From Flavobacteriaceae bacterium (GTDB lineage Bacteria > Bacteroidota > Bacteroidia > Flavobacteriales > Flavobacteriaceae): DNA of 12,310 bases. The DNA is taken from assembly GCA_023141985.1 (NCBI GenBank), contig JAGLKH010000082.1, positions 1 to 12,310 of the forward strand. The letters are read 5' to 3'. Position numbers and translations under genes: made by a program. The notes beneath the pieces were generated by a model that made no database searches, was not told the origin of the DNA, and saw nothing but the letters and a program-made list of their open reading frames with translations. Of this stretch, positions 1-7,761 are shown one piece after another (the first letter of the stretch is position 1; every line of letters begins with the position of its first letter).

Positions 1-294
1 TACGAAATTATTATTATAGAACCTGGATTTGAGAGTTGGTTGCAAGGTAGGGCAAAACCTAAAGGATACTATTCGCAACAATTTTTAGAAAATAGAAATA
101 GATTGTTTGTGTCAGAATGGAACAGCAGAGTCCTCCAACCTCAACGCTATAAACCTAATCTGTACGAAATGCTAATTGACTATCAACCACATATAGATTA
201 TGGTTACGATGTAAACTATAAATTGTATTATTATTTTATCTACTTTCAAATTAGATACAAACAACAATTAACAGGTTTTATACCCAGAATTTAA
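1..294 (+). CDS. DUF6146-like protein, C-terminal part (start lies outside the window)
   Basis: The frame is open from base 1 to the TAA at 292-294, giving 97 visible residues that begin YEIIIIEPGFESWLQ. A TTG at 40 is in the same frame, but the reading upstream (IIIIEPGF) is clearly protein-like, so this is a 5'-truncated gene. The stretch is rich in Tyr, Asn and Gln, with RAKPKGYYSQ, FLENRNRLFVSEWN and a C-terminal YYYFIYFQIRYKQQ segment. From memory this resembles the small flavobacterial DUF6146 family, usually an exported or lipoprotein-like protein of about 130-150 residues. The N-terminal signal cannot be seen here. No function is known and none is proposed. It runs in the same direction as the membrane protein 35 bases downstream, but that gene appears to have its own -7 element. 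Confidence 0.75.
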   Translation, partial: YEIIIIEPGFESWLQGRAKPKGYYSQQFLENRNRLFVSEWNSRVLQPQRYKPNLYEMLIDYQPHIDYGYDVNYKLYYYFIYFQIRYKQQLTGFIPRI

Positions 295-305
295 ATTTCA
301 TTATT

Positions 306-313
306 TATTTTTG
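306..313 (+). promoter_or_regulatory. Candidate Bacteroidota -7 element (TATTTTTG)
   Basis: TATTTTTG fits the Bacteroidota sigma-A -7 consensus TAnnTTTG and lies 16 bases before the ATG at 330, which would give a very short leader. No clear TTG -33 element is found at the usual 17-23 base distance; only a T-run at 276-279 lies nearby. The call rests on half of the promoter in AT-rich DNA and is therefore tentative. Confidence 0.35.
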
Positions 314-329
314 CGTTTTAAAACAATTT

Positions 330-830
330 ATGCAAAAATTTAAGCAACACTGGGAAATTCAACAGAATTGGCAGCTCATTTTTCCAGTTTTAGGTCTGTT
401 AGGATTAATTTACTCTTCATATAAATTATCCCTTGTTTTTAGTAAAGACTTCAGTATTTACATTAATGTGTTAATCACAGTTGTTTTATCCTTTATATTA
501 TTAAAACTTACATTATTTCTTTTTAAAAAATTAGAAAAAAAATGGATTTTAACTTATAAATGGGAAATGATTAGAGTATTTATAGTTTTTGCTATTACAG
601 GAAGCAGTAGTGTATTTATAGGTAGGCCATTTATTAAACTTTTAGGAATAACTAAAGACAACTTAAACCCTTTTATTTATTGGGTCTTATTTATTTTTAT
701 TACTATGGTATTCTATCAAATTCTCTTAGTGTGCTTTGGTTGGCTTTTCGGACAGTTTCAATTTTTCTGGAATTTTGAAAAGAAGATGCTTCGTAGATTT
801 GGGTTAAAAGGATTTCTAAACGAAAAATGA
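330..830 (+). CDS. DUF6787-like integral membrane protein
   Basis: This is a complete 166-residue protein with an ATG start. Four hydrophobic segments are visible, at about residues 15-36, 45-67, 80-103 and 114-140, separated by short basic loops (for example KKLEKKW), so it should sit in the inner membrane. The most distinctive part is the tail after the last helix, GQFQFFWNFEKKMLRRFG, which I recall as typical of flavobacterial proteins now called DUF6787. Some databases label the family 'diacylglyceryl transferase', but I see no Lgt-type catalytic motif and would not carry that name over. The stop overlaps the start of the TonB receptor by four bases (ATGA, 827-830), so the two are probably translated together. 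A role in the receptor's transport process is possible but is only inference from this overlap. Confidence 0.8.
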   Translation: MQKFKQHWEIQQNWQLIFPVLGLLGLIYSSYKLSLVFSKDFSIYINVLITVVLSFILLKLTLFLFKKLEKKWILTYKWEMIRVFIVFAITGSSSVFIGRPFIKLLGITKDNLNPFIYWVLFIFITMVFYQILLVCFGWLFGQFQFFWNFEKKMLRRFGLKGFLNEK

Positions 831-3022
831 AAAATACATTGCTTTGCTTGTTACTGTTAGCAGTTACAACAATATATTCACAAAATACAATCGAAGGAAT
901 TGTAAAAGATAGCGATTCTAATAAACCCATCACGTTTGCAAATATTTATCTTCCTCTATTGGAAAAAGGTACAATAACTAATGAGAAAGGCGTATTTATA
1001 ATCCATGATGTACCTTCAGGAAATTATAAAATAGTAGTCTCTATAATTGGCTACGAAACGTTTTCTACTTTAATTAGTATTCCTCTTATTGAAGATTTAA
1101 ACATAACACTAAAACTTTCTGCTATTGAAATGGAGGAAATAATAATATCTACTCCTTTTCATAAACTACAAAGCGAAAATGTAATGAAAGTTGAGCATAA
1201 GAAAATGAAGGACATAAAAGCTAGTGGAGCGACAACACTTTCAGAAGGTATAACAAATATTGCTGGTGTAGAAAGTGTTACAACCGGGTTAAGCATCGGA
1301 AAACCAGTAATAAGAGGATTAAGCAGTAATAGAGTACTTGTTTATACACAAGGCATTAGGTTAGAAAACCAACAATTTGGTGACGAGCATGGATTAGGAA
1401 TTAATGCTGCAGGAGTTGAAAGTGTAGAAGTTATAAAAGGACCTGCTTCTCTACTCTATGGCAGTGATGCTTTAGGTGGTGTATTGTATTTAAATCCAGA
1501 AAAATTTGCTCCGCAAAACTCTTCTTCAGGAGATGTGAGTGGAGATTATTATACTAACACAACCGGTTACATTACAAACGCTGGTTTTAAATCTTCGAGC
1601 GATAGATTCAAATTTATTTTTAGAGGAAGCCTTACAGAACATTCAGATTATAAAAATAAAAATTTTAGAGTTACTAATACTAGATTTAGAGAACAAGACT
1701 TTAAAGCTGCAATTGGTTACCAAAAATCTAATTTTAAAAGCGAATTTCGATATAACATAAACGCTTCACAACTTGGCATTCCAGAAGAAATCGGAATACA
1801 AAATACAAATAAAAACCCTTTATTGCCATTTCAAAATATTAATAACCATGTATTTAGTTCAAAATCTACAGTTTTTATAGATGCTTCCAGCTTAGATATT
1901 AATTTGGGCTTTACTTATAATGATAGAAAAGAATTTGAAGAGAATGATATAGATCCTACGTTGCAAATGGTACTCAAAACTTTTAGTTATGATGTAAAAT
2001 ATAATTTGCCGACGTTTGGAAAATTTGAAACAATTGTTGGAATTCAAGGATTAAATCAAAACAACACAAATTCAGGTGAAGAGCAACTTATTCCTGACGC
2101 TATTACTAATGATTTTGGTGTTTTAGCAACTTCTCATATTCATTTTGAAGATTATGATGTACAGCTTGGAGCAAGATATGATAATAGAGCTATCAACATA
2201 AAAAACAGTATAAATAAAACGTTTAACAGTTTTAATGGAGCCTTGGGAATTAAGTTAAATCTGTTTAAAAAAATCATAACAAGATTAAATCTTGCCACTG
2301 GATTTAGAGCTCCTAATTTAGCAGAGTTGACATCTAATGGAGTACATGAAGGTACAAATCGTTTTGAAATTGGAAACCTAAATCTAAATAACGAACAAAA
2401 CTTTCAAGCAGATTTGGCTCTGGAGAAAAAGAGTGAACATTTAGAAGTTTTTGCTAATGTTTTTCTCAACAAAATAAATGATTATATATTTATTTCTCCA
2501 AATGGCGATATAATTGATGATAACCCTGTTTTTGTTTACAGACAAAATAATGCTGAATTGTATGGTGGCGAATTTGGTGTGCATATTCATCCTCACCCTT
2601 TAGATTGGTTACATTTTGAATCCAGTTATGAAACAGTAACAGGAAAACAAGACAATGGAGATTACCTCCCATTAATACCTGCCAATAAAATAAAAAACAC
2701 GGTTAGAGTAGAGTTTTTTTATGATGAATCTAAAGATAGATTTTCATGTTTTCGCTTAAAAAATAGTTATGCCTTTATTAAATTAAGCACAACTTTTGCA
2801 CAAAAAAATATTAGCGGTTTTGAAACAGAAACAGCAAGTTATAATATTTTAAATATTGGGTTAGGCGGAGAAATTAAAATATCAAAACATACTTTAACAA
2901 TTAATATCTCCGGTACCAACTTAACTAACAAAGTCTATATTAATCATCTTTCAAGATTAAAAATAGACGGTATCCCAAATATGGGAAGAAATTTTAATAT
3001 TGGTATAAGTTATACACTATAA
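827..3022 (+). CDS. TonB-dependent outer-membrane receptor with carboxypeptidase-like N-terminal domain, possibly for a metal
   Basis: This 731-residue protein is full length for the family. Residues 1-19 form a signal peptide ending at SQ. Residues 20-105 fit the carboxypeptidase-D regulatory-like domain of Bacteroidota receptors (EGIVKDSDSNKPI...GYETF). Residues 115-228 are the TonB plug, with PVIRGLSSNRVLV, GVESVEVIKGPASLLYGSDALGG and the end of the plug at LNPEKFA. The rest is the 22-strand barrel, ending in an aromatic-rich last strand (NFNIGISYTL). No SusD-like lipoprotein follows, which argues against a glycan uptake pair. The plug carries GDEHG (His188) and the barrel carries HIHPHPLDWLH (His586, 588, 590, 596). 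That arrangement reminds me of ZnuD-like zinc receptors, so a metal or metal chelate is a plausible substrate, but this is inference. The ATG overlaps the stop of the preceding membrane protein, indicating translational coupling. Confidence 0.93.
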   Translation: MKNTLLCLLLLAVTTIYSQNTIEGIVKDSDSNKPITFANIYLPLLEKGTITNEKGVFIIHDVPSGNYKIVVSIIGYETFSTLISIPLIEDLNITLKLSAIEMEEIIISTPFHKLQSENVMKVEHKKMKDIKASGATTLSEGITNIAGVESVTTGLSIGKPVIRGLSSNRVLVYTQGIRLENQQFGDEHGLGINAAGVESVEVIKGPASLLYGSDALGGVLYLNPEKFAPQNSSSGDVSGDYYTNTTGYITNAGFKSSSDRFKFIFRGSLTEHSDYKNKNFRVTNTRFREQDFKAAIGYQKSNFKSEFRYNINASQLGIPEEIGIQNTNKNPLLPFQNINNHVFSSKSTVFIDASSLDINLGFTYNDRKEFEENDIDPTLQMVLKTFSYDVKYNLPTFGKFETIVGIQGLNQNNTNSGEEQLIPDAITNDFGVLATSHIHFEDYDVQLGARYDNRAINIKNSINKTFNSFNGALGIKLNLFKKIITRLNLATGFRAPNLAELTSNGVHEGTNRFEIGNLNLNNEQNFQADLALEKKSEHLEVFANVFLNKINDYIFISPNGDIIDDNPVFVYRQNNAELYGGEFGVHIHPHPLDWLHFESSYETVTGKQDNGDYLPLIPANKIKNTVRVEFFYDESKDRFSCFRLKNSYAFIKLSTTFAQKNISGFETETASYNILNIGLGGEIKISKHTLTINISGTNLTNKVYINHLSRLKIDGIPNMGRNFNIGISYTL

Positions 3023-3120
3023 AAAACGCTGAAGGTAATAGCAATTTTTTGTGTTTGCTTATTTTGCTAAAATTCACTGTGTAATATTATTCGCATAATG
3101 CAAGTAGTATACCAAAGTTA

Positions 3121-3717
3121 TTAAGACAGTTTTTCGCTAATTAATTTTAAAAATTCAGTACGGGTTTCCATGTTTTTAAATGCACCTCTAAATCCGGAAG
3201 TTGTTGTTACCGAGTTTTGTTTTTGAACACCCCGCATCATCATGCACATATGTGATGCTTCAATAACGACAGCAACACCTTGAGGTTTTAATGTGTCGTT
3301 AATACAATCTAAAATTTGTTCTGTTAAACGTTCTTGCACTTGTAACCTTCTCGCAAATACATCAACAATTCTTGGTAGTTTACTTAAACCTACAATGTGT
3401 CCGTTTGGAATATATGCTATATGCGCTTTACCAAAAAATGGTAAAATATGATGCTCGCAAAGCGAATACAATTCAATATCCTTTACTATCACCATTTCGT
3501 TATAAGATTCTTTAAACATAGCACTCTTAAGAATTTCGGCTGCATCTTGTTGATAACCTTGAGTTAAAAATTGCATGGCTTTAGCTGCACGTTCGGGTGT
3601 ATCCAAAAGACCTTCACGAGAAGCGTCTTCACCTAAATCGTCTATTATTTTTTTGTAACGCTCTTTAACATCATCAGTAACATTCATACAATATTCTTCA
3701 AAACTTTTATATGGCAT
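3121..3717 (-). CDS. folE: GTP cyclohydrolase I (FolE, zinc-dependent type IA)
   Basis: FolE converts GTP to 7,8-dihydroneopterin triphosphate and formate, the first step of tetrahydrofolate and pterin synthesis, in the cytoplasm. The 198-residue length is normal. The core is unmistakable: [36 protein letters not shown], then [14 protein letters not shown] and [10 protein letters not shown]. The zinc ligands of the E. coli enzyme (Cys110, His113, Cys181) correspond to Cys87, His90 and Cys158 here. The catalytic histidines correspond to His89 and His156, so nothing essential is missing. The ATG at 3717 was chosen; a second Met at residue 11 could also start the protein and would cost only a variable N-terminus. 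It follows msrA by 8 bases and should share its transcript. It converges on the TonB receptor gene across a 98-base spacer. Confidence 0.97.
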   Translation of the reverse strand: MPYKSFEEYCMNVTDDVKERYKKIIDDLGEDASREGLLDTPERAAKAMQFLTQGYQQDAAEILKSAMFKESYNEMVIVKDIELYSLCEHHILPFFGKAHIAYIPNGHIVGLSKLPRIVDVFARRLQVQERLTEQILDCINDTLKPQGVAVVIEASHMCMMMRGVQKQNSVTTTSGFRGAFKNMETRTEFLKLISEKLS

Positions 3718-3725
3718 AGCTTATA

Positions 3726-4265
3726 TTATTTTAATTTGTCTTGGTATTGTTTTTCAAGTTTTTTTAACTTCGGATTTATGATTACTTGGCAATAGCCATG
3801 TTGTCTATTATTGTCATAATAATCTTGATGGTTGTTTTCAGCATCATAAAACACTTCAAATTTATTAATTTCTGTAACAATAGGGTTTTCAAATACATCA
3901 CTATCGTTTAGTAAGGCTATAAAATCTTCAGCACTATCCCTTTGTTCTTTATCTAAATAAAATATTGCCGAACGATATTGTGAGCCAACATCATTGCCCT
4001 GTCTGTTTAATGTTGTTGGGTCGTGAGTCGCAAAGAATATTTCTAATAAATCTTTATAAACCACTTTGCTTTTATCAAAAATAATTTTAGTAGCCTCGGC
4101 ATGACCGGTTCTTCCTTCACAAACCTCACGATATGCCGGGTTTTTAATAAAACCTCCTGTGTATCCGGAAATTACTTGCTTTACACCTTCAATTCTATTA
4201 AATACGGCTTCAGTACACCAAAAGCATCCTCCTGCAAAAATTGCTGTCTTAAAAAGTTGTGTCAT
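3726..4265 (-). CDS. msrA: Peptide-methionine (S)-S-oxide reductase MsrA
   Basis: MsrA reduces the S-epimer of methionine sulfoxide in proteins or as free amino acid, using thioredoxin. The 179-residue product has the active-site motif AGGCFWCTEAVF, with catalytic Cys14 and Glu19. It also has the conserved GYTGG, GHAEAT, HDPTTLNRQGNDVGSQYRS and NHQDYY blocks, and a C-terminal HGYCQVIINPKL whose Cys159 is the likely resolving cysteine. There is no signal peptide, so it is cytoplasmic. No MsrB domain is fused. The frame stays open upstream to an ATG at 4343, adding 26 residues unlike the family. The candidate promoter at 4302-4333 lies inside that extension, so the ATG at 4265 is preferred. It is the first gene of an msrA-folE operon. 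Confidence 0.96.
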   Translation of the reverse strand: MTQLFKTAIFAGGCFWCTEAVFNRIEGVKQVISGYTGGFIKNPAYREVCEGRTGHAEATKIIFDKSKVVYKDLLEIFFATHDPTTLNRQGNDVGSQYRSAIFYLDKEQRDSAEDFIALLNDSDVFENPIVTEINKFEVFYDAENNHQDYYDNNRQHGYCQVIINPKLKKLEKQYQDKLK

Positions 4266-4301
4266 TTTTTTTATAAAGTAATAATAAACTTTTGTCTTCT
4301 G

Positions 4302-4333
4302 CAAACATAAATCCTTAACTAAAGAATTAACAA
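4302..4333 (-). promoter_or_regulatory. Candidate promoter of msrA-folE (TTG-N21-TATGTTTG)
   Basis: Read on the minus strand, TTG (4333-4331) is followed after 21 bases by TATGTTTG (4309-4302). This fits the Bacteroidota consensus of TTG about 17-23 bases before TAnnTTTG. Transcription would begin a few bases downstream, around 4295, leaving a leader of roughly 30 bases before the ATG at 4265. It is the best-formed promoter in the window and also helps decide the msrA start. Confidence 0.55.
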
Positions 4334-4385
4334 GTAAATGCATTTTTTTAACGTTTGCTTAATAATATACCGTTTTCACGTAATG

Positions 4386-4393
4386 TATTTTTG
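4386..4393 (+). promoter_or_regulatory. Candidate -7 element (TATTTTTG) ahead of the DUF5916 gene
   Basis: TATTTTTG matches TAnnTTTG and would place the transcript start near 4400, about 60 bases before the ATG at 4463. The nearest upstream TTG ends at 4357, 28 bases away, which is longer than usual, so the -33 part is not supported. Together with the msrA promoter it would make the 4266-4462 spacer a divergent promoter region. Confidence 0.35.
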
Positions 4394-4462
4394 CAAAAAA
4401 TGTAACATCTTGGATTTTTAGTAGTCCTTGATTTATATATTTTATCAAATCAATCAAAAAAA

Positions 4463-6895
4463 ATGAAAAAATCACTTTGTTTATTCTTCATTATTCTTTT
4501 TAGCACATTAGTTTTTTCACAAGAGAAAAAATTCTTAAATCTTAAGAGAGCAACTGTTGCTCCAAAAATTGATGCAGTTTTAGACGATCAAGCATGGCAA
4601 GAAGCAGAAGAAGCAAAAGATTTTGTAGAATTTAGGCCTACAATGGGACAGTCTGAAAAAGCAAATCAAAAAACGATTGTAAAAGTAACTTATGATGATA
4701 ATGCAGTATATTTTGCTGCCTATCTTTATGACGATCCGGCAAATATTATGAAGCAGTTAACTACTCGTGATAATTTTGGCACTGCAGATTTTTTTCTTAT
4801 ATCAGTCAATCCAAACAATGATGCACAAAACGATACTGAATTTTTAATATTTAGTACTGGAACACAAGGAGATGCTATCGCAACAGCCGATGGAAATGAA
4901 GATTGGGGCTGGAATGCCGTTTGGGATAGCGCAGTGAAAATAGTAGAAGATGGTTGGGTAGTGGAAGTTAAGATTCCATATTCTGCTTTACGCTTTTCAA
5001 ACAAAGGTGTACAAACTTGGGGCATCCAGTTTCATCGAAGACACATGAATGATAACAGGCAGCTTACATGGAATCCTATTGATTTGACTAAAGGCAATAT
5101 TGGGTTATATCATGGTGAAATAAGAGGAATTGAAAATATTGAGCCTCCAACACGATTAAGCTTTTATCCTTTTGCGTCAACCGTTACTCGCTCTTTTGAT
5201 GGTGAAACTGATAATAATAATCGTCTTGGATTAGATATAAAATATGGGATCACTGAAAACTTCACGCTTGATGCAACTTTAATTCCTGATTTTAGTCAAG
5301 TGGGATTTGATGATGTAGAATTGAACCTTGGTCCTTTTGAACAAGAATTTTCAGAGCAAAGACAATTCTTTAAAGAAGGTATAGACTTATTTAATAAAGG
5401 TGATCTGTTTTATTCAAGGCGAATAGGAAATTCACCTATTGGAAATCCAATTCTTGACACAAATGAAGAAATTGTTGATTATCCAAATAAAGTGAAAATG
5501 CTTAACGCAATTAAGGTTTCTGGGCGGACAAAAAATGGTTGGGGAATAGGTGTCTTTAATGCAATTACCGAAAAAACTGAAGCAACAATTGAAGATAGTG
5601 TAACTAAAGAAACTCGTAAAGAAGTTATTGAACCATTAGCTAACTATAATATTCTTGTAGTTGATAAACAATTTAACGGCAACTCTTCTGTGAGCCTGGT
5701 TAACACCAATGTCACAAGAGATGGAAATTTTAGAGATGCTAACGTAACAGCTGCTTTATTTGATATTACCAATAAAAAGAATACTTATAACTATGAAGGA
5801 GAATTCAAAATGAGTAATCTGAATTTGGCCGAAGGAAATCAAACTGGTTTTAGTTCAGAAATAGGATTTAATAAAGTAAGTGGAAAATATAGATTTGGTA
5901 TTGATTATAGTATGGCAGATAAGAAATACGATATCAATGATATGGGAATTTTATTTAGAAACAACTATAGCAACGTTTCTTCATATTTTTCATATAGAAT
6001 ATTTGAACCTACTAAGAAATTAAATAATTTCAGATTTAATTTATGGGCTAATTATAAAAGATTATTCAAACCTGGAACTTATACCGGAAAAAATATTGGT
6101 ATGCATATTTATGCTCAAAACAAGAAACTTTGGGAATTTGGTGGTAATATGAATTGGAACATTGGTAAACAATTTGATTATTGGGAACCAAGAACTGATG
6201 GACGTTTTTTTACTTCTAAAGATAACTTCAACATGAATACCTGGTTCGCGACAAATAGAGCCAAACGCTTTCAAATGATGGCTAACACTGGATTTGCTAC
6301 CTTGTTTGATAAAGAACGTGATGTATTTCATTATTGGCTTGGCTTAAATCCAAGAATGCGTTTTAACGATAAATTCACATTAAGATTCTCATTCAATTTT
6401 CAAAAAGGAAATGGAGGTCGTGGTTATGTGACTAATATTGGTGATGAGGTAATTTTTGGTCAACGTAAACAACAAACTATTGAGAATAGTATATCAGGCA
6501 CATATAATTTTAATTCTTTTCATTCACTCAACCTAACGTTTAGAAATTACTGGTCGACTGTTACATACCGCCAAGATCTATTTACACTATTAGAAGATGG
6601 TAATGTTACTACTGATACTGGACACAATTTAGACAATATTGGTTTTGATCCTAATGCGAATTTTAATACCTGGAATCTTGATTTTAGATATTCATGGCAA
6701 TTTGCTCCCGGAAGTCAATTAACGGCTTTATATAGAAATTCGCTGTTTAATTTTGATACGATGTCTAGTGAAAACTATTTTGATAGTATAGGTACATTAT
6801 TTGACCAACCGATAGAGCATGTGTTCTCATTGCGTTTAGTTTATTACATCGACTATAATAACATCAAAAATTTATTAAAGAAGAAAAATAGCTAA
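4463..6895 (+). CDS. CBM9-like/DUF5916 outer-membrane protein
   Basis: This 810-residue exported protein starts with a signal peptide (residues 1-19, ending FSQ). Residues about 30-220 match the family 9 carbohydrate-binding-like fold seen in this family: APKIDAVLDDQAWQEAE near the start, then VKVTYDDNAVYFAAYLYDD, WDSAVKIVEDGWVVEVKIPYS and WGIQFHRR. Residues about 228-805 fit DUF5916, with LDIKYGITENFTLDATLIPDFSQV, EQRQFFKEG and FYSRRIG, followed by many alternating aromatic/polar strands, as expected for an outer-membrane beta-barrel. Glycan binding has not been shown for this family as far as I know, so a carbohydrate role should not be assumed. The overlap with known enzymes is limited to the N-terminal fold. 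The ATG at 4463 is preceded by an A-rich leader rather than a Shine-Dalgarno site, as is normal here. A LolD-like gene follows 54 bases later on the same strand. Confidence 0.92.
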   Translation: MKKSLCLFFIILFSTLVFSQEKKFLNLKRATVAPKIDAVLDDQAWQEAEEAKDFVEFRPTMGQSEKANQKTIVKVTYDDNAVYFAAYLYDDPANIMKQLTTRDNFGTADFFLISVNPNNDAQNDTEFLIFSTGTQGDAIATADGNEDWGWNAVWDSAVKIVEDGWVVEVKIPYSALRFSNKGVQTWGIQFHRRHMNDNRQLTWNPIDLTKGNIGLYHGEIRGIENIEPPTRLSFYPFASTVTRSFDGETDNNNRLGLDIKYGITENFTLDATLIPDFSQVGFDDVELNLGPFEQEFSEQRQFFKEGIDLFNKGDLFYSRRIGNSPIGNPILDTNEEIVDYPNKVKMLNAIKVSGRTKNGWGIGVFNAITEKTEATIEDSVTKETRKEVIEPLANYNILVVDKQFNGNSSVSLVNTNVTRDGNFRDANVTAALFDITNKKNTYNYEGEFKMSNLNLAEGNQTGFSSEIGFNKVSGKYRFGIDYSMADKKYDINDMGILFRNNYSNVSSYFSYRIFEPTKKLNNFRFNLWANYKRLFKPGTYTGKNIGMHIYAQNKKLWEFGGNMNWNIGKQFDYWEPRTDGRFFTSKDNFNMNTWFATNRAKRFQMMANTGFATLFDKERDVFHYWLGLNPRMRFNDKFTLRFSFNFQKGNGGRGYVTNIGDEVIFGQRKQQTIENSISGTYNFNSFHSLNLTFRNYWSTVTYRQDLFTLLEDGNVTTDTGHNLDNIGFDPNANFNTWNLDFRYSWQFAPGSQLTALYRNSLFNFDTMSSENYFDSIGTLFDQPIEHVFSLRLVYYIDYNNIKNLLKKKNS

Positions 6896-6918
6896 TCATT
6901 GCACATAAAACGATAAAG

Positions 6919-6943
6919 TAGTAATTTCCCTTCGTGATTACTA
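6919..6943 (+). repeat. Small inverted repeat directly upstream of the lolD-like gene
   Basis: TAGTAAT (6919-6925) and ATTACTA (6937-6943) form a perfect 7-bp stem around an 11-base pyrimidine-rich loop, six bases before the ATG at 6950. No T-run follows, so it is not a normal intrinsic terminator. It could be an operator or a leader hairpin affecting initiation, or chance in AT-rich DNA. Confidence 0.25.
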
Positions 6944-6949
6944 ATTATA

Positions 6950-7615
6950 ATGATTAAAGCAAAAAACATTCATAAATACTTTGATGACTTACACGTATTA
7001 AAAGGTGTAGATATCAATATAAAAAAAGGAGAGATTGTTTCTATTGTTGGTGCTTCAGGAGCAGGTAAAACAACACTTTTGCAAATTTTAGGTACACTTG
7101 ATAAAGCATCAGTAAAAGAAACACCAAAACTACAAATCAATAGTGTTTCTGTCATTGATTTAAACGATAAAGCATTAGCAAAGTTTAGGAATGAGAATAT
7201 TGGTTTTATTTTTCAGTTTCATCAATTATTACCTGAATTTACAGCTTTAGAAAATGTGTGTATTCCTGCGTTTATAAAAGGTATAAAAAAAACTGAAGCC
7301 GAAGATAAAGCAAAACAGCTTTTAGATTTTTTAGGCCTTTCTCAAAGATATAGCCACAAGCCAAACGAGCTTTCCGGTGGTGAGCAACAACGTGTTGCAG
7401 TCGCTCGAGCTTTAATAAATAATCCTAATCTTATTTTAGCCGATGAGCCTTCTGGAAATCTCGATAGCGAATCTGCCGAAAATTTACATAACCTGTTTTT
7501 TAAACTTAGGGATGAGTTTGGACAAACCTTTGTTATTGTAACTCACAATGAAGAATTAGCAAACATGGCAGATAGAAAGTTAACAATGGTAGATGGTAAA
7601 ATAGTAAATAGTTAA
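6950..7615 (+). CDS. lolD: ABC transporter ATP-binding protein, LolD-like
   Basis: This 221-residue protein is a single nucleotide-binding domain with all motifs intact: Walker A GASGAGKT (34-41), Q-loop Gln89, signature LSGGEQQ (141-147), Walker B LILADE (161-166) followed by PSGNLD, and the H-loop His199 in VTHN. The stretch [16 protein letters not shown] closely resembles E. coli LolD (YQFHHLLPDFTALENV), and the rest fits the LolD/MacB group of short ATPases. LolD powers LolCE, which pulls mature lipoproteins out of the inner membrane for delivery to the outer membrane. No permease gene is in the window, so the partner must lie elsewhere. Assignment within the LolD/MacB/FtsE-like group rests on recalled motifs. 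It lies 54 bases after the DUF5916 gene with no promoter seen between them, so read-through from that gene is likely. Confidence 0.88.
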   Translation: MIKAKNIHKYFDDLHVLKGVDINIKKGEIVSIVGASGAGKTTLLQILGTLDKASVKETPKLQINSVSVIDLNDKALAKFRNENIGFIFQFHQLLPEFTALENVCIPAFIKGIKKTEAEDKAKQLLDFLGLSQRYSHKPNELSGGEQQRVAVARALINNPNLILADEPSGNLDSESAENLHNLFFKLRDEFGQTFVIVTHNEELANMADRKLTMVDGKIVNS

Positions 7616-7712
7616 CAAAATGTAATTGTAGATTTTAGGCTACGCTTATCGGAATTTTTATGATTTTTTAGTGGATTAAATGCAAATGAATTTAGTGTAA
7701 CCAGAGCTACCT

Positions 7713-7761
7713 TAATAATGATTTTTATCTTATTTTGATGAAATAATAAAATCCATTATTA
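7713..7761. repeat. AT-rich inverted repeat at the convergent lolD/hydrolase junction
   Basis: TAATAATG (7713-7720) pairs with CATTATTA (7754-7761). After a one-base bulge (C7753), five more pairs follow (7721-7725 with 7748-7752). The structure spans the stop codon of the minus-strand hydrolase gene. Its position between two converging genes suggests a bidirectional 3' end signal, but neither side has a proper T-run and the stem is nearly all A-T. Confidence 0.3.

Noticed and set aside
40..294. A complete 84-residue gene starting at TTG 40
   Set aside because: The frame is open and protein-like to base 1 (YEIIIIEPGF), so this is the tail of a longer gene rather than a small gene.
703..933. 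Open minus-strand frame across the membrane protein/TonB receptor junction
   Set aside because: It lies antisense to two well-supported genes, and its protein has no recognisable features.
3039..3069. TAGCAA...TTGCTA inverted repeat with T-rich centre, considered as a terminator between the TonB receptor and folE
   Set aside because: The stem is only six pairs with a 19-base loop, a second TTGCT inside competes for the same arm, and no T-run follows the stem.
4726..5025. Open minus-strand frame of about 100 codons inside the DUF5916 gene
   Set aside because: Antisense shadow of a strongly supported coding frame, with no family resemblance.
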